NCBI GenBank assembly: GCA_019694135.1
Contig: JAIBCM010000006.1
Coordinates: 1 to 64,000, forward strand
DNA: 64,000 bases
DNA from: Verrucomicrobiia bacterium
Lineage (GTDB): Bacteria; Verrucomicrobiota; Verrucomicrobiia; JADLBR01; JAIBCM01
Direction of reading: 5' to 3'
The translations under genes were made by a program, and so were the position numbers. The notes beneath the pieces were generated by a model, which was not told the origin of the DNA, did no database searches, and saw only the letters and a program-made list of their open reading frames with translations. Below are positions 34,276-42,378 of the stretch, piece after piece. Within the stretch, counting starts at the first letter, position 1. Every line of letters begins with the position of its first letter.

Positions 34276-35292
34276 ATGAACTTAAAAACGTTATCTCTCG
34301 GAATTGGCATTGTTCTCTTTTTTAATAAGCTTATTATTATGACAACTATGGCAACACCTCCCCAAGTCACTGTTCGTTTACTGGATGAACAAGGCCAACT
34401 TACCGCTCCTCAACAAGTCGATAAAGTCATCAAAACCGACGCAGAATGGCAAAAACAACTCACTTCAGAACAATACGAAATCGCTCGCGGCAAGGGCACC
34501 GAACGTCCTTTCTGCGGCCTTTTCAATGACCATAAAGAAGATGGCGTTTATTCCTGCGTTTGCTGCCAACTACCGCTATTTCGTTCCGACACCAAATTTC
34601 ATTCCGGCACTGGATGGCCAAGTTTCTTCGCTCCTATTGCCAAAGAAAATGTCATCACTCAAACCGACCTAAGCCACGGTATGAAACGAGTCGAAATTCT
34701 TTGTGCGCGATGCGACGCCCATTTAGGTCACGTGTTTGATGATGGACCTAAACCTACTGGCCTTCGCTACTGTTTAAACTCTGCTTCACTAATTTTTACT
34801 CCACTCAAAAAAACAGCACAAACTAAAACCGAAAAAGCGGTCTTTGCCGCAGGCTGCTTTTGGGGTGTTGAAGCCACCTTCCGACAAATTAAAGGCGTCA
34901 TCTCTACTTCAGTCGGCTATACCGGAGGCAAAACAAAAAATCCCACTTACGAACAAGTTTGCACCGATAAAACCGGTCATGCGGAAGCTGTAGAAATTAT
35001 TTATGACCCAACAAAAGTTTCTTACGAAACCCTCCTAGACGTTTTCTGGAAAAATCATGATCCGACCACACTTAACCGACAAGGTCCGGACGTGGGCACG
35101 CAATACCGTTCCGCTATTTTTTATCAAAATGAAACTCAAAAAGCTGCCGCGATCTCTTCCAAAGAAAAAATCGCTAAAAACTATAACAAACCTATCACCA
35201 CGGAAATTCTTCCCGCTGCCGAATTTTATCGCGCTGAAGACTACCACCAACAATATCTCGAAAAACGAGGTTTATCTCATTGTCATTTGTAA
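34276..35292 (+). CDS. Exported MsrB-MsrA bifunctional methionine sulfoxide reductase
   Basis: The 338-residue fusion repairs both epimers of methionine sulfoxide. An N-terminal hydrophobic stretch ([17 protein letters not shown], 6-22) looks like a signal or anchor, so it should act outside the cytoplasm. MsrB covers 55-178 with zinc cysteines Cys94, Cys97, Cys143 and Cys146 and catalytic Cys166 ([11 protein letters not shown]). MsrA covers 185-338 with catalytic Cys194 in AAGCFWGVE. The order MsrB-MsrA is the one seen in some PilB-like and other fusions. Resolving cysteines are not assigned. Confidence 0.93.
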   Translation: MNLKTLSLGIGIVLFFNKLIIMTTMATPPQVTVRLLDEQGQLTAPQQVDKVIKTDAEWQKQLTSEQYEIARGKGTERPFCGLFNDHKEDGVYSCVCCQLPLFRSDTKFHSGTGWPSFFAPIAKENVITQTDLSHGMKRVEILCARCDAHLGHVFDDGPKPTGLRYCLNSASLIFTPLKKTAQTKTEKAVFAAGCFWGVEATFRQIKGVISTSVGYTGGKTKNPTYEQVCTDKTGHAEAVEIIYDPTKVSYETLLDVFWKNHDPTTLNRQGPDVGTQYRSAIFYQNETQKAAAISSKEKIAKNYNKPITTEILPAAEFYRAEDYHQQYLEKRGLSHCHL

Positions 35293-35367
35293 AATTAATT
35301 AAATCAACTTCTAAGGCCGAGATCAAAAAAGAGAAGCTAACTATTCTCCAACAATACGCCTCATGTC

Positions 35368-35391
35368 ATCCTCGGGCTTAACCCCGGGGAT
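35368..35391. repeat. Extragenic palindrome
   Basis: ATCCTCGGG (35368-35376) pairs with CCCGGGGAT (35383-35391) with one G-U wobble around a 6-base loop. The text GTCATCCTCGGGCTTAACCC resembles palindromic repeats widespread between genes in other bacteria. It sits in the 293-base gap between msrBA and mscL, where no gene was found. It may be a transferred repeat or a weak terminator without a T-run. Confidence 0.5.
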
Positions 35392-35463
35392 CCACGCGCT
35401 ACTCTACACCAGTTTTACTGATTCCAAACAATCAAGTGATTAGCTCTTCGATATATTGATAAA

Positions 35464-35495
35464 TGATCTTGCACCACGATATAAGTGCATGATCA
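35464..35495. repeat. Imperfect inverted repeat upstream of mscL
   Basis: TGATCTTGCAC (35464-35474) and GTGCATGATCA (35485-35495) are inverted with one mismatch and a 10-base loop. It ends 90 bases before the mscL start and might be an operator or a hairpin. The rest of the gap shows nothing recognisable. Confidence 0.5.
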
Positions 35496-35585
35496 ATAGC
35501 CCTGCACATCTTATCCCCTAGCCATCTTTAACCCGTTTTTCTTTCCCAGATTGCTTTTATGCTAAAATTATTATAAAAACCTTTC

Positions 35586-35978
35586 ATGGGCCTCTTCCAA
35601 GAATTCAAAACCTTCATCAATCGTGGCAATGTGATCGACTTAGCCGTCGGCGTGGTAATTGGAACGGCTTTTGGGAAAATTGTTTCCTCACTTGTTGCGG
35701 ATGTCATCATGCCTCCCATCGGCCTCGTCATGAGCGATGTCAATTTTACCAATCTTAAATTACCCATTGGTGGGAAACCCGATGCGCCTGTCACAATTAA
35801 TTATGGAAATTTCATTCAAACTACTATTGATTTTCTCGTTATCGCTTTTTCCGTTTTTATTTTTGTTCGATTCATTAACCGATTTTATCGTCGTCAGGAA
35901 CAAGCCGCACCGCCGCCAGCTCCTTCTCGCGAGGAAATTTTGCTAACTGAAATTCGCGATCTTCTTAAAGATAAATAA
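35586..35978 (+). CDS. mscL: Large-conductance mechanosensitive channel
   Basis: MscL opens under membrane tension to release solutes during osmotic downshock. The 130-residue protein has the family start MGLFQEFKTFINRGNVIDLAVGV, first helix AVGVVIGTAFGKIVSSLVADVIMPP, a periplasmic loop (about 50-72), second helix TTIDFLVIAFSVFIFVRF and a C-terminal cytoplasmic helix EEILLTEIRDLLKDK. The length is normal. The ATG at 35586 lies 11 bases after TTATAAAAAC; no clear Shine-Dalgarno is seen. Confidence 0.96.
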   Translation: MGLFQEFKTFINRGNVIDLAVGVVIGTAFGKIVSSLVADVIMPPIGLVMSDVNFTNLKLPIGGKPDAPVTINYGNFIQTTIDFLVIAFSVFIFVRFINRFYRRQEQAAPPPAPSREEILLTEIRDLLKDK

Positions 35979-35989
35979 GTGGCAAGCGA

Positions 35990-36766
35990 GTGTCCTCCGC
36001 TATTATTCAAATCAAAAAACTATGCGTTGAAAGAGATCGCAAAATTTTACGCAACATCAACTGGACTATTCATCAAGATCAGCAATGGGTGATTTTAGGC
36101 GCAAACGGCTCGGGCAAAACTTCGCTTCTTAATACTATCACCGGTTACCTCGTTCCCACCTCAGGCGCGATTCAAGTCTTCGATAACGAATATGGCCAAA
36201 CCAATTGGCAAGATATTCGAAAAAAAATCGGCCTCGTTAGCGCCTCACTCGCTCAACGAATCCAGCCCGACGAAACTGCACTTTTTGTCGTGGCCAGCGG
36301 CAAAAAAGCGATTATTAACCTTTGGAAATCTCCTTCTCGCAAAGAACTTAACCATGCCAGAAAAATTCTTCGTCAAATTCAATGCGCCCACCTAGAACAA
36401 TGCGCTTGGAACATTTTATCTCAAGGCGAAAGGCAACGCGTCCTGATTGGTCGCGCGCTCATGGCAAATTTTGCTATCCTTTTTTTAGATGAACCCTGCG
36501 CAGGGCTCGACCCTGTAGCGCGCGAAAATTTCCTAAAATTTATTGAAAAATTATTGCACAAACGCCAGGCGCCATATCTGGTTTTTATCACCCACCACAT
36601 CGAAGAAATTACGAAGCATTTCACCCATGTTCTTTTGCTAAAAAATGGGAGCGTATTAAATCAAGGCAAAAAACAAAGCATGCTGACTTCAAAAAATTTA
36701 TCTTCCTGCTTTAATAAAAAATTAAATGTCATTCATAAAAATGGACACTATCAAATAAGATTGTAG
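35990..36766 (+). CDS. ABC transporter ATP-binding protein without an adjacent permease
   Basis: The 258-residue ATPase has Walker A GANGSGKTS, Q-loop region GLVSASLAQRIQ, signature LSQGERQRVLIGRALM and Walker B LFLDEPCAGLDP, followed by switch His in THHIEEI. The style is closest to YlmA and to ModF/FhuC-like ATPases. No membrane or substrate-binding gene lies beside it, so its partner is elsewhere or it has a non-transport role. Start is GTG (35990), 11 bases after mscL. Confidence 0.85.
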   Translation: MSSAIIQIKKLCVERDRKILRNINWTIHQDQQWVILGANGSGKTSLLNTITGYLVPTSGAIQVFDNEYGQTNWQDIRKKIGLVSASLAQRIQPDETALFVVASGKKAIINLWKSPSRKELNHARKILRQIQCAHLEQCAWNILSQGERQRVLIGRALMANFAILFLDEPCAGLDPVARENFLKFIEKLLHKRQAPYLVFITHHIEEITKHFTHVLLLKNGSVLNQGKKQSMLTSKNLSSCFNKKLNVIHKNGHYQIRL

Positions 36767-36785
36767 AACAGCCTTCTCGGTTGTT
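36767..36785. repeat. Degenerate hairpin repeat before hisC
   Basis: AACAGCC (36767-36773) pairs with GGTTGTT (36779-36785) with one G-U wobble and loop TTCTC. The text GTAGAACAGCCTTCT resembles GTAGCACAGCCTTCC in the MITE-like element at 9289, and is followed by GCCCAAAG, close to the element's inner end. It looks like a decayed copy. Confidence 0.5.
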
Positions 36786-36801
36786 AAATTGCCCAAAGTT
36801 T

Positions 36802-37908
36802 ATGCAGTTAAATAAAAATTTAGAAAATCAAATCAATCCTCAACTTCGCTCCCTGGAAGTTTACGAAATCGGCAAACCGATTGATGAAACTGCGCGTGAA
36901 CTAGGGCTTGATCCCAAAACTATCGTCAAACTGGCCTCCAACGAAAATCCGCTTGGTCCTTCTCCCAAAGCCGTTGCTGCCATGCGTGAAGCCGTAGCGG
37001 AAAGCCATCTCTATCCCGACGGCCATTCTTATCATTTGACCCAAGCCCTTTCACAAAAATTTAATGTGCCAATGAATTGCATTACATTGGGCAACGGTTC
37101 CAACGAAATTATTGAACTTCTTGGCCACGCTTTTCTCAATCACGATTCTGAAGTTGTTATTTCGCGACACGCTTTTTTAGTTTATAAATTAATGGCACAA
37201 CTTTTCGGCGCCAAATGCATCGAAGTGCCGGATCAAAATTTTCAACATGATCTGATCGCCATGCGAAAAGCCATCACTCCCAAAACTAAATTAGTGATCG
37301 TAGCCAACCCAAACAACCCCACCGGCACCTGGGTGGATGCACAAGCCATTGATGATTTTGTCCACCAACTCCCCCCTCATGTTATCGCGGTTTTTGATGA
37401 AGCTTATTACGAATTCATGACCCATCCGCCCGATTGCTTGCGCTACGTGCGTGAAGGAAAAAATGTAGTTGTCATGCGCACTTTTTCAAAAAGCCAGGGT
37501 CTGGCTGGTTTACGAATTGGCTACGGATTTACACCGAATTTCATCAACTCATGGCTGCAACGTTCACGCCAACCTTTCAACGTCAATGCGATCGCCCAAG
37601 CCGGCGCCTCGGCTTCGCTGCTAGACGAAGAACACCAACAAGCTACACGCAAAATCGTAGATGAAGGTCGAAAATTTTTGGAAAATGCTTTTCAACAACT
37701 CAAACTTTCTTTCGTTCCCGCCTGCGCTAATTTTATTCTCGTGAAAGTGGGTCAAGGCAAGGAATGTTTTAAAAAATTATTGGCGCAAGGCGTGATCGTG
37801 CGAGCCATGGATGCCTACCAATTACCCGATTACATTCGTGTTTCAATTGGAACACCGGACCAAAACCAACGTTTCGTAAGTGCTTTGAAAAAAATATCGG
37901 CTCCTTAA
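36802..37908 (+). CDS. hisC: Histidinol-phosphate aminotransferase (HisC family)
   Basis: A PLP aminotransferase of 368 residues. Motifs are LASNENPLGPSPKAV, the pyridoxal lysine in RTFSKSQGLAGLRIGYG and VANPNNPTGTW. HisC makes histidinol phosphate, and many members also transaminate aromatic acids. It sits directly before tyrA and aroA, so an aromatic aminotransferase role is equally likely. The start is the ATG at 36802; the upstream in-frame TTG at 36781 is inside the repeat and unlikely. Confidence 0.88.
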   Translation: MQLNKNLENQINPQLRSLEVYEIGKPIDETARELGLDPKTIVKLASNENPLGPSPKAVAAMREAVAESHLYPDGHSYHLTQALSQKFNVPMNCITLGNGSNEIIELLGHAFLNHDSEVVISRHAFLVYKLMAQLFGAKCIEVPDQNFQHDLIAMRKAITPKTKLVIVANPNNPTGTWVDAQAIDDFVHQLPPHVIAVFDEAYYEFMTHPPDCLRYVREGKNVVVMRTFSKSQGLAGLRIGYGFTPNFINSWLQRSRQPFNVNAIAQAGASASLLDEEHQQATRKIVDEGRKFLENAFQQLKLSFVPACANFILVKVGQGKECFKKLLAQGVIVRAMDAYQLPDYIRVSIGTPDQNQRFVSALKKISAP

Positions 37909-37910
37909 CT

Positions 37911-38762
37911 ATGCAATTCAATAAAGTGGCGATTTTAGGCGCGGGCCTCTTAGGCAGTTCCTTGGCCTTAGCGATGAAACGACATCGACTCGCCAAAAAT
38001 ATTATGCTTTGGACACGACGCTCCGAAATTATCGCGCAACTTCACTCCCAACATATTGGCAACTCTGCCACTACCGACATTCAAGAAGCTGTCACCGAAG
38101 CGCAGCTGGTTATTTTTTCTACTCCCATTGGCGTCATGCCAACTCTTGCTAAAACTAGTCTTCCTTATCTAACTCCAGACACTTTGGTTACTGATGTCGG
38201 CAGCGTCAAAACGACCGTCGTAGAAGCTCTGGAAAAAATTTTCGATTCGCACGCGCTTTTCATCGGCAGTCATCCCATGGCTGGATCAGATAAAACCGGT
38301 TTCGAACATGCTACAGAAATTTTATTTGATAACGCCGCTTGCTTTGTCACTCCCACCCAAAACACTTCACCTGCTGCTCAGCAAAAAATAACCGAGCTTT
38401 GGACAACGCTCGGTTGTCGCATCAAAATATTACCTCCCGATCATCATGATCAACTGGTTGCTGCGATCAGTCATCTGCCTCATCTTGTCGCTTCCTTACT
38501 CGTCAACACCGTTACCTCACACCATACCGCAGATGCTCTCCAATGGGTTGGAGGCGGTTTTCGTGATGGCACGCGCGTTGCTTTAGGCTCGCCACCTATG
38601 TGGAATGAAATTCTTAACCAAAATCGTAATGCCGTTTTAAAAGCGATTCAGGATTTTCGCCACCACCTGGATCAAACAGAAAATTTACTTCAACAAAATC
38701 AATCTATCGAGAAATCGCTCGAAGAGGCTGCTAAAGCGAGAAAACAAATAATGAGAAAATAA
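37911..38762 (+). CDS. tyrA: Prephenate dehydrogenase (TyrA family)
   Basis: TyrA oxidises prephenate or arogenate on the way to tyrosine. The 283 residues have an N-terminal NAD-binding Rossmann motif VAILGAGLLGSSLALAMK, then DVGSVKTTVVEAL, the substrate-region SHPMAGSDKTGFEHA and the C-terminal dimer domain with HLPHLVASLL and GGGFRDGTRVA. No chorismate mutase or ACT domain is attached. It starts 2 bases after hisC and belongs to the same operon. The preferred substrate cannot be judged. Confidence 0.93.
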   Translation: MQFNKVAILGAGLLGSSLALAMKRHRLAKNIMLWTRRSEIIAQLHSQHIGNSATTDIQEAVTEAQLVIFSTPIGVMPTLAKTSLPYLTPDTLVTDVGSVKTTVVEALEKIFDSHALFIGSHPMAGSDKTGFEHATEILFDNAACFVTPTQNTSPAAQQKITELWTTLGCRIKILPPDHHDQLVAAISHLPHLVASLLVNTVTSHHTADALQWVGGGFRDGTRVALGSPPMWNEILNQNRNAVLKAIQDFRHHLDQTENLLQQNQSIEKSLEEAAKARKQIMRK

Positions 38763-38802
38763 GTTGGCATCCGATTTAGTTGCTCTACAACTCAAAAACG
38801 TG

Positions 38803-40089
38803 ATGTCTGAGATTCGTGTCCAAAAGTTAAAAAAATTAGAAACTCGTCTCAAAGTGCCCGGAGACAAAAGTATGTCGCACCGCGCAATATTGCTTGCAGG
38901 GTTAGCCGAAGGCACCAGTCGCATCAGCGGTTTTTTAACCAGTGAAGATTGCCTCTGCACCTTGCGCGCCATGCAAGCGTTGGGAACTCATATTGACTTT
39001 ATTAATGAAAACACTTTTGATGTCACAGGTGTGGGTGGAGAATGTCAACCCGTGCTGGAAACTATTGATTGCGGCAACTCGGGAACGTTAATGCGTTTGA
39101 TTTCGGGTGTTTTATCGGCACAACCTTTTCCCTCGCGATTATCTGGCGATGTTTCACTTAATAGCCGCCCTATGAAACGCATTATGGAACCACTTCGCGA
39201 AATGGGCGCGCAAATTGAAAGCGAAACTCATAACGATTGCGCTCCCTTGCTTTTACATGGCGCTCACTTGGAAGCGATCGCTTATCAATCACCCGTCGCT
39301 AGCGCCCAAGTTAAATCCTGTTTATTATTGGCCGGTCTTTTTGCTCAAGGCAACACCAGCGTTACAGAGCCCGCCTTATCGCGTGATCATACCGAACGCA
39401 TGATGCGCTATTTTTATATTCCCCTTCGCAACCAAGACCTCACCGTAACCGTGCCCGGAGGCAGCCTGCCTCAAGCTCGAGATTTTATGGTTCCCGGAGA
39501 TTTTTCCTCAGCAGCATTCTGGATGGCAGCCGCTGCGGCATTTCCCGGTTCCCAACTTTTTATCGAAGACATCGGTCTCAACCCCACTCGCACAGGATTA
39601 GTAAGCGTGCTGATGCGTATGGGTGCGCAAATCCGTGAATTTATTGAAACTGGCAAAGAGATGGAGCCCCATGGTAATTTGGAAATTCAAGGTCGCAATC
39701 TTCGTGGCACCTTGATTGAAGGAAAAGAAATTGCCAATGTGATTGATGAAATCCCCATTATCTCGGTGCTGGCTGCTTTGGCGGAAGGTGAAACCATTAT
39801 CAAAGATGCCGCAGAATTGCGCGTCAAAGAAACCGATCGCATCGCTGCTATCACGCAAAATCTGCGCGCATTTGGGGCTGAAGTTGAAGAAACTAGCGAT
39901 GGCATGATTATTCAAGGCGGACGCCCACTAAAAAGTGCAACCGTGGAAAGTTTCGGTGATCATCGTATCGCCATGGCTTTTGCGATTCTCGGACTTTTCT
40001 GCGAAGGCCAAACGCGTATTTTAAATACTGCTTGCATTGATACTTCTTATCCCCAATTTGAACAGCATTTGGCCCAGCTAGCAACATGA
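38803..40089 (+). CDS. aroA: 3-phosphoshikimate 1-carboxyvinyltransferase (EPSP synthase)
   Basis: AroA transfers the enolpyruvyl group of PEP to shikimate 3-phosphate in the chorismate pathway. From the ATG at 38803 the protein has 428 residues, the family norm. The in-frame TTG at 38764 right after tyrA would add 13. Motifs are LKVPGDKSMSHRAILLA, the active-site DCGNSGTLMRL, SRDHTERMMRYF and VKETDRIAAITQNLRAFG. The stop overlaps cmk by 4 bases. The sensitive-type NSGT loop and the usual domain duplication are intact. Confidence 0.96.
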   Translation: MSEIRVQKLKKLETRLKVPGDKSMSHRAILLAGLAEGTSRISGFLTSEDCLCTLRAMQALGTHIDFINENTFDVTGVGGECQPVLETIDCGNSGTLMRLISGVLSAQPFPSRLSGDVSLNSRPMKRIMEPLREMGAQIESETHNDCAPLLLHGAHLEAIAYQSPVASAQVKSCLLLAGLFAQGNTSVTEPALSRDHTERMMRYFYIPLRNQDLTVTVPGGSLPQARDFMVPGDFSSAAFWMAAAAAFPGSQLFIEDIGLNPTRTGLVSVLMRMGAQIREFIETGKEMEPHGNLEIQGRNLRGTLIEGKEIANVIDEIPIISVLAALAEGETIIKDAAELRVKETDRIAAITQNLRAFGAEVEETSDGMIIQGGRPLKSATVESFGDHRIAMAFAILGLFCEGQTRILNTACIDTSYPQFEQHLAQLAT

Positions 40090-40763
40090 ACTCCTTTCAA
40101 CAAAATATTGTTATCGCGATTGATGGTCCTTCTGCCTCAGGCAAAAGCACCATTGCTCGCGAGCTAGCGCGTGCGTTGCCTGGTTTTATTTATGTCGACA
40201 CTGGCGCCATGTATCGCGCGGTAACGTGGCGCATCTTACGCGAAAAAATTGATCCGCATAATTCCCAAACCGTTGAAACTTTTGTTAAACAAATGCCTTT
40301 TTTTTGTGAAATTCGAGGCAACACGATTGCGCTCAAATTCGAGGAGCCTGTGGATCCCTTCGTATTACGGCGACGCGAGGTTAACGAAAATGTCTCCACT
40401 ATTTCTCTTATTCCCGCGGTGCGTCAACGGCTCGTCTACGAGCAACAACAATTGCGCGCCTTTGCGCCGTTAGTCATGGAAGGAAGAGATATCGGCTCTG
40501 TTGTTTTCCCTGATACACCTTATAAATTTTATTTGGATGCCAAATTAGAGGTGCGCGCCGAACGCAGAAAAGATCAGGGTGAAAATGATTCCATTTCTCA
40601 ACGCGATGCCATTGATTCCAATCGCAAAATTTCTCCTCTCAAAATTGCGTCTGATGCGCATGTCGTAGACTCTTCCACCATGACCATTTCCGAAGTAGTA
40701 TCTTACATTCTGGAGCAGCTCAGCCAACGCGGTCTGAACGTGGAAAATGCGAATCAACCATGA
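40086..40763 (+). CDS. cmk: Cytidylate kinase
   Basis: Cmk phosphorylates CMP and dCMP. At 225 residues it shows the P-loop IDGPSASGKSTIAREL (13-28), DTGAMYRAVTW, the VMEGRDIGSVVFPDTPYKFYL block and RRKDQGEN of the lid. ATG overlaps the aroA stop (ATGA). The aroA-cmk pairing, often followed by plsC, is common and supports the calls. Confidence 0.97.
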   Translation: MNSFQQNIVIAIDGPSASGKSTIARELARALPGFIYVDTGAMYRAVTWRILREKIDPHNSQTVETFVKQMPFFCEIRGNTIALKFEEPVDPFVLRRREVNENVSTISLIPAVRQRLVYEQQQLRAFAPLVMEGRDIGSVVFPDTPYKFYLDAKLEVRAERRKDQGENDSISQRDAIDSNRKISPLKIASDAHVVDSSTMTISEVVSYILEQLSQRGLNVENANQP

Positions 40764-41404
40764 AGCGCGAGCTTTATCTTAATCACACTCACAAAACCAC
40801 TTTCCTTTATTATCTCGGCTTCGTTTTGTCTTACCTCATTTTCCGTTTTTTGTTTCGTCGCAAAGTCTATGGCATCGAACATGTTCCTAAAGAAGGCGCC
40901 TTTTTGATCTGTGCCAATCATTTGAGTTATTTTGATCCTCCTTGCATTGGCTCATCACTTCCTTTTCATCATATCTTTTATCTTGCGCGAAAAACTCTTT
41001 TCAAATCACGGCTGATGGGATGGTTACTTCCCCGCATTCATGCAATTCCTGTAGATCAAGAAAAAGCAGATATTTTTGGTATTCGCACCACATTGCAAGT
41101 GCTCAAAGCCGGCGCACCCTTGCTGCTCTTTCCGGAAGGCGCACGAAGTTGGGATGGTCAACTACAAAAAGGAGAACCGGGTACTGGCATGATTGCCCTA
41201 AAATCCGGCGCGCCAATTCTACCAGTTAGAATTCGCGGCAGCTTTGAAGCCTGGCCACGCGGTTGTTCCAAAATCAAATTGCATCCCATCACAGTCACAT
41301 TCGGTCCCGTGCTTCCTCCTTTCCAACCTCCCGCTCATCTTTCCACACAGGAAAGTTATCAATGGATTTCCGACCAAATTATGGAAGCCATTGCCAAATT
41401 ATGA
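40760..41404 (+). CDS. plsC: 1-acyl-sn-glycerol-3-phosphate acyltransferase
   Basis: PlsC makes phosphatidic acid from lysophosphatidate at the inner membrane. The 214 residues begin with a hydrophobic segment (TTFLYYLGFVLSYLIFRFLF). The catalytic HX4D motif is in ANHLSYFDPP, and the glycerol-phosphate motif is FPEGARSWDGQL. APILPVRIRGSFEAWP is the last conserved block. It overlaps cmk by 4 bases and purM by 4 bases, so all three are translationally coupled. Confidence 0.94.
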   Translation: MKRELYLNHTHKTTFLYYLGFVLSYLIFRFLFRRKVYGIEHVPKEGAFLICANHLSYFDPPCIGSSLPFHHIFYLARKTLFKSRLMGWLLPRIHAIPVDQEKADIFGIRTTLQVLKAGAPLLLFPEGARSWDGQLQKGEPGTGMIALKSGAPILPVRIRGSFEAWPRGCSKIKLHPITVTFGPVLPPFQPPAHLSTQESYQWISDQIMEAIAKL

Positions 41405-42378
41405 AAAAAAACGGCGGAGCTTATGCCCGAGCTGGCGTGAACTTAGAACAAGCCAGTCGCGATAAAGCAAAAGCGTTTACCACAGTACATCAATTTGCGG
41501 GTTTTTTTCGTGCCAACTTTCCTAAAATAAAAAACCCGATTTTGGTGGCAAGCACCGACGGGATAGGCTCGAAATTGATGCTCGCCTCGCAACCCAATCA
41601 TCACTCCCAAATCGCAGCCGATTTAGTTTATCATTGCGTCAATGACATTTTAACATGTGGCGCGCAACCTCTCTTTTTCTTGGATCATATCAGCTTTAAA
41701 AAATGGGATAGCAAAATTTTCCACGCTCTCATTCACGGATTCAAAAAAGCTTGTTCGGAAACAGGTTGCTCTCTTATCGGTGGCGAAACAGCAGAATTAC
41801 CGGAATTTTTTTCTAAAGAAAAAAATGTTAAATATGACTTGTCTGGAACAATCATTGGTGTGGTGGATGAAAAAGAGCGCATTGACGGGAAAAAAATAAA
41901 GCCTGGTGATGCGATTATCGGTCTCCCCTCCAATGGGCTTCACACCAACGGCTACACACTTGCACGAAAAATTTTACTTCACGACCTGCGATTAAAACTC
42001 ACCGATCGCCTTCCCGGTTCCCGTGAAACTCTAGGCGCTTTATTAAGAAAGCCCCATCGCTGCTATTTAAAAGAGATCCAAATGCTTCAAAAAAAAGTGT
42101 TAATCAAAGGCATGGCTCATATCACCGGAGGCGGATTGATTGACAATCTGAATCGAATTTTACCACACAAAACCAAAGCGCTTATTAACAAATCATCGTG
42201 GCAGCCTTCTCCACTTTTTCGTTTCCTCAAGCAATCAGGAAAATTATCAGAGCCAGAAGCTTATGGCGTATTTAACATGGGCATTGGATTTGTTTTAATC
42301 GTTGACTCACAAGTCACTGATAAAATACTGAAATCAATAAAATGTTATTACCTTGGTAAAATCACAAATCTTCAATAA
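41401..42378 (+). CDS. purM: Phosphoribosylformylglycinamidine cyclo-ligase
   Basis: PurM closes the imidazole ring to give AIR in purine synthesis. The ATG at 41401 overlaps the plsC stop (ATGA) and gives 325 residues, slightly shorter than typical. An upstream in-frame ATG at 41263 would add 46 residues lying entirely in plsC and unlike the family. Conserved blocks are NGGAYARAGVNLEQAS, VASTDGIGSKLMLA, ETGCSLIGGETAELPEFF and GLHTNGYTLARKILL, with HITGGGLIDNLNRIL at the end. Confidence 0.95.
   Translation: MKKNGGAYARAGVNLEQASRDKAKAFTTVHQFAGFFRANFPKIKNPILVASTDGIGSKLMLASQPNHHSQIAADLVYHCVNDILTCGAQPLFFLDHISFKKWDSKIFHALIHGFKKACSETGCSLIGGETAELPEFFSKEKNVKYDLSGTIIGVVDEKERIDGKKIKPGDAIIGLPSNGLHTNGYTLARKILLHDLRLKLTDRLPGSRETLGALLRKPHRCYLKEIQMLQKKVLIKGMAHITGGGLIDNLNRILPHKTKALINKSSWQPSPLFRFLKQSGKLSEPEAYGVFNMGIGFVLIVDSQVTDKILKSIKCYYLGKITNLQ

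Noticed and set aside
41263-41400. An N-terminal extension of PurM
   Set aside because: It lies entirely in plsC, is unlike PurM proteins, and the coupled ATG at 41401 explains the gene.
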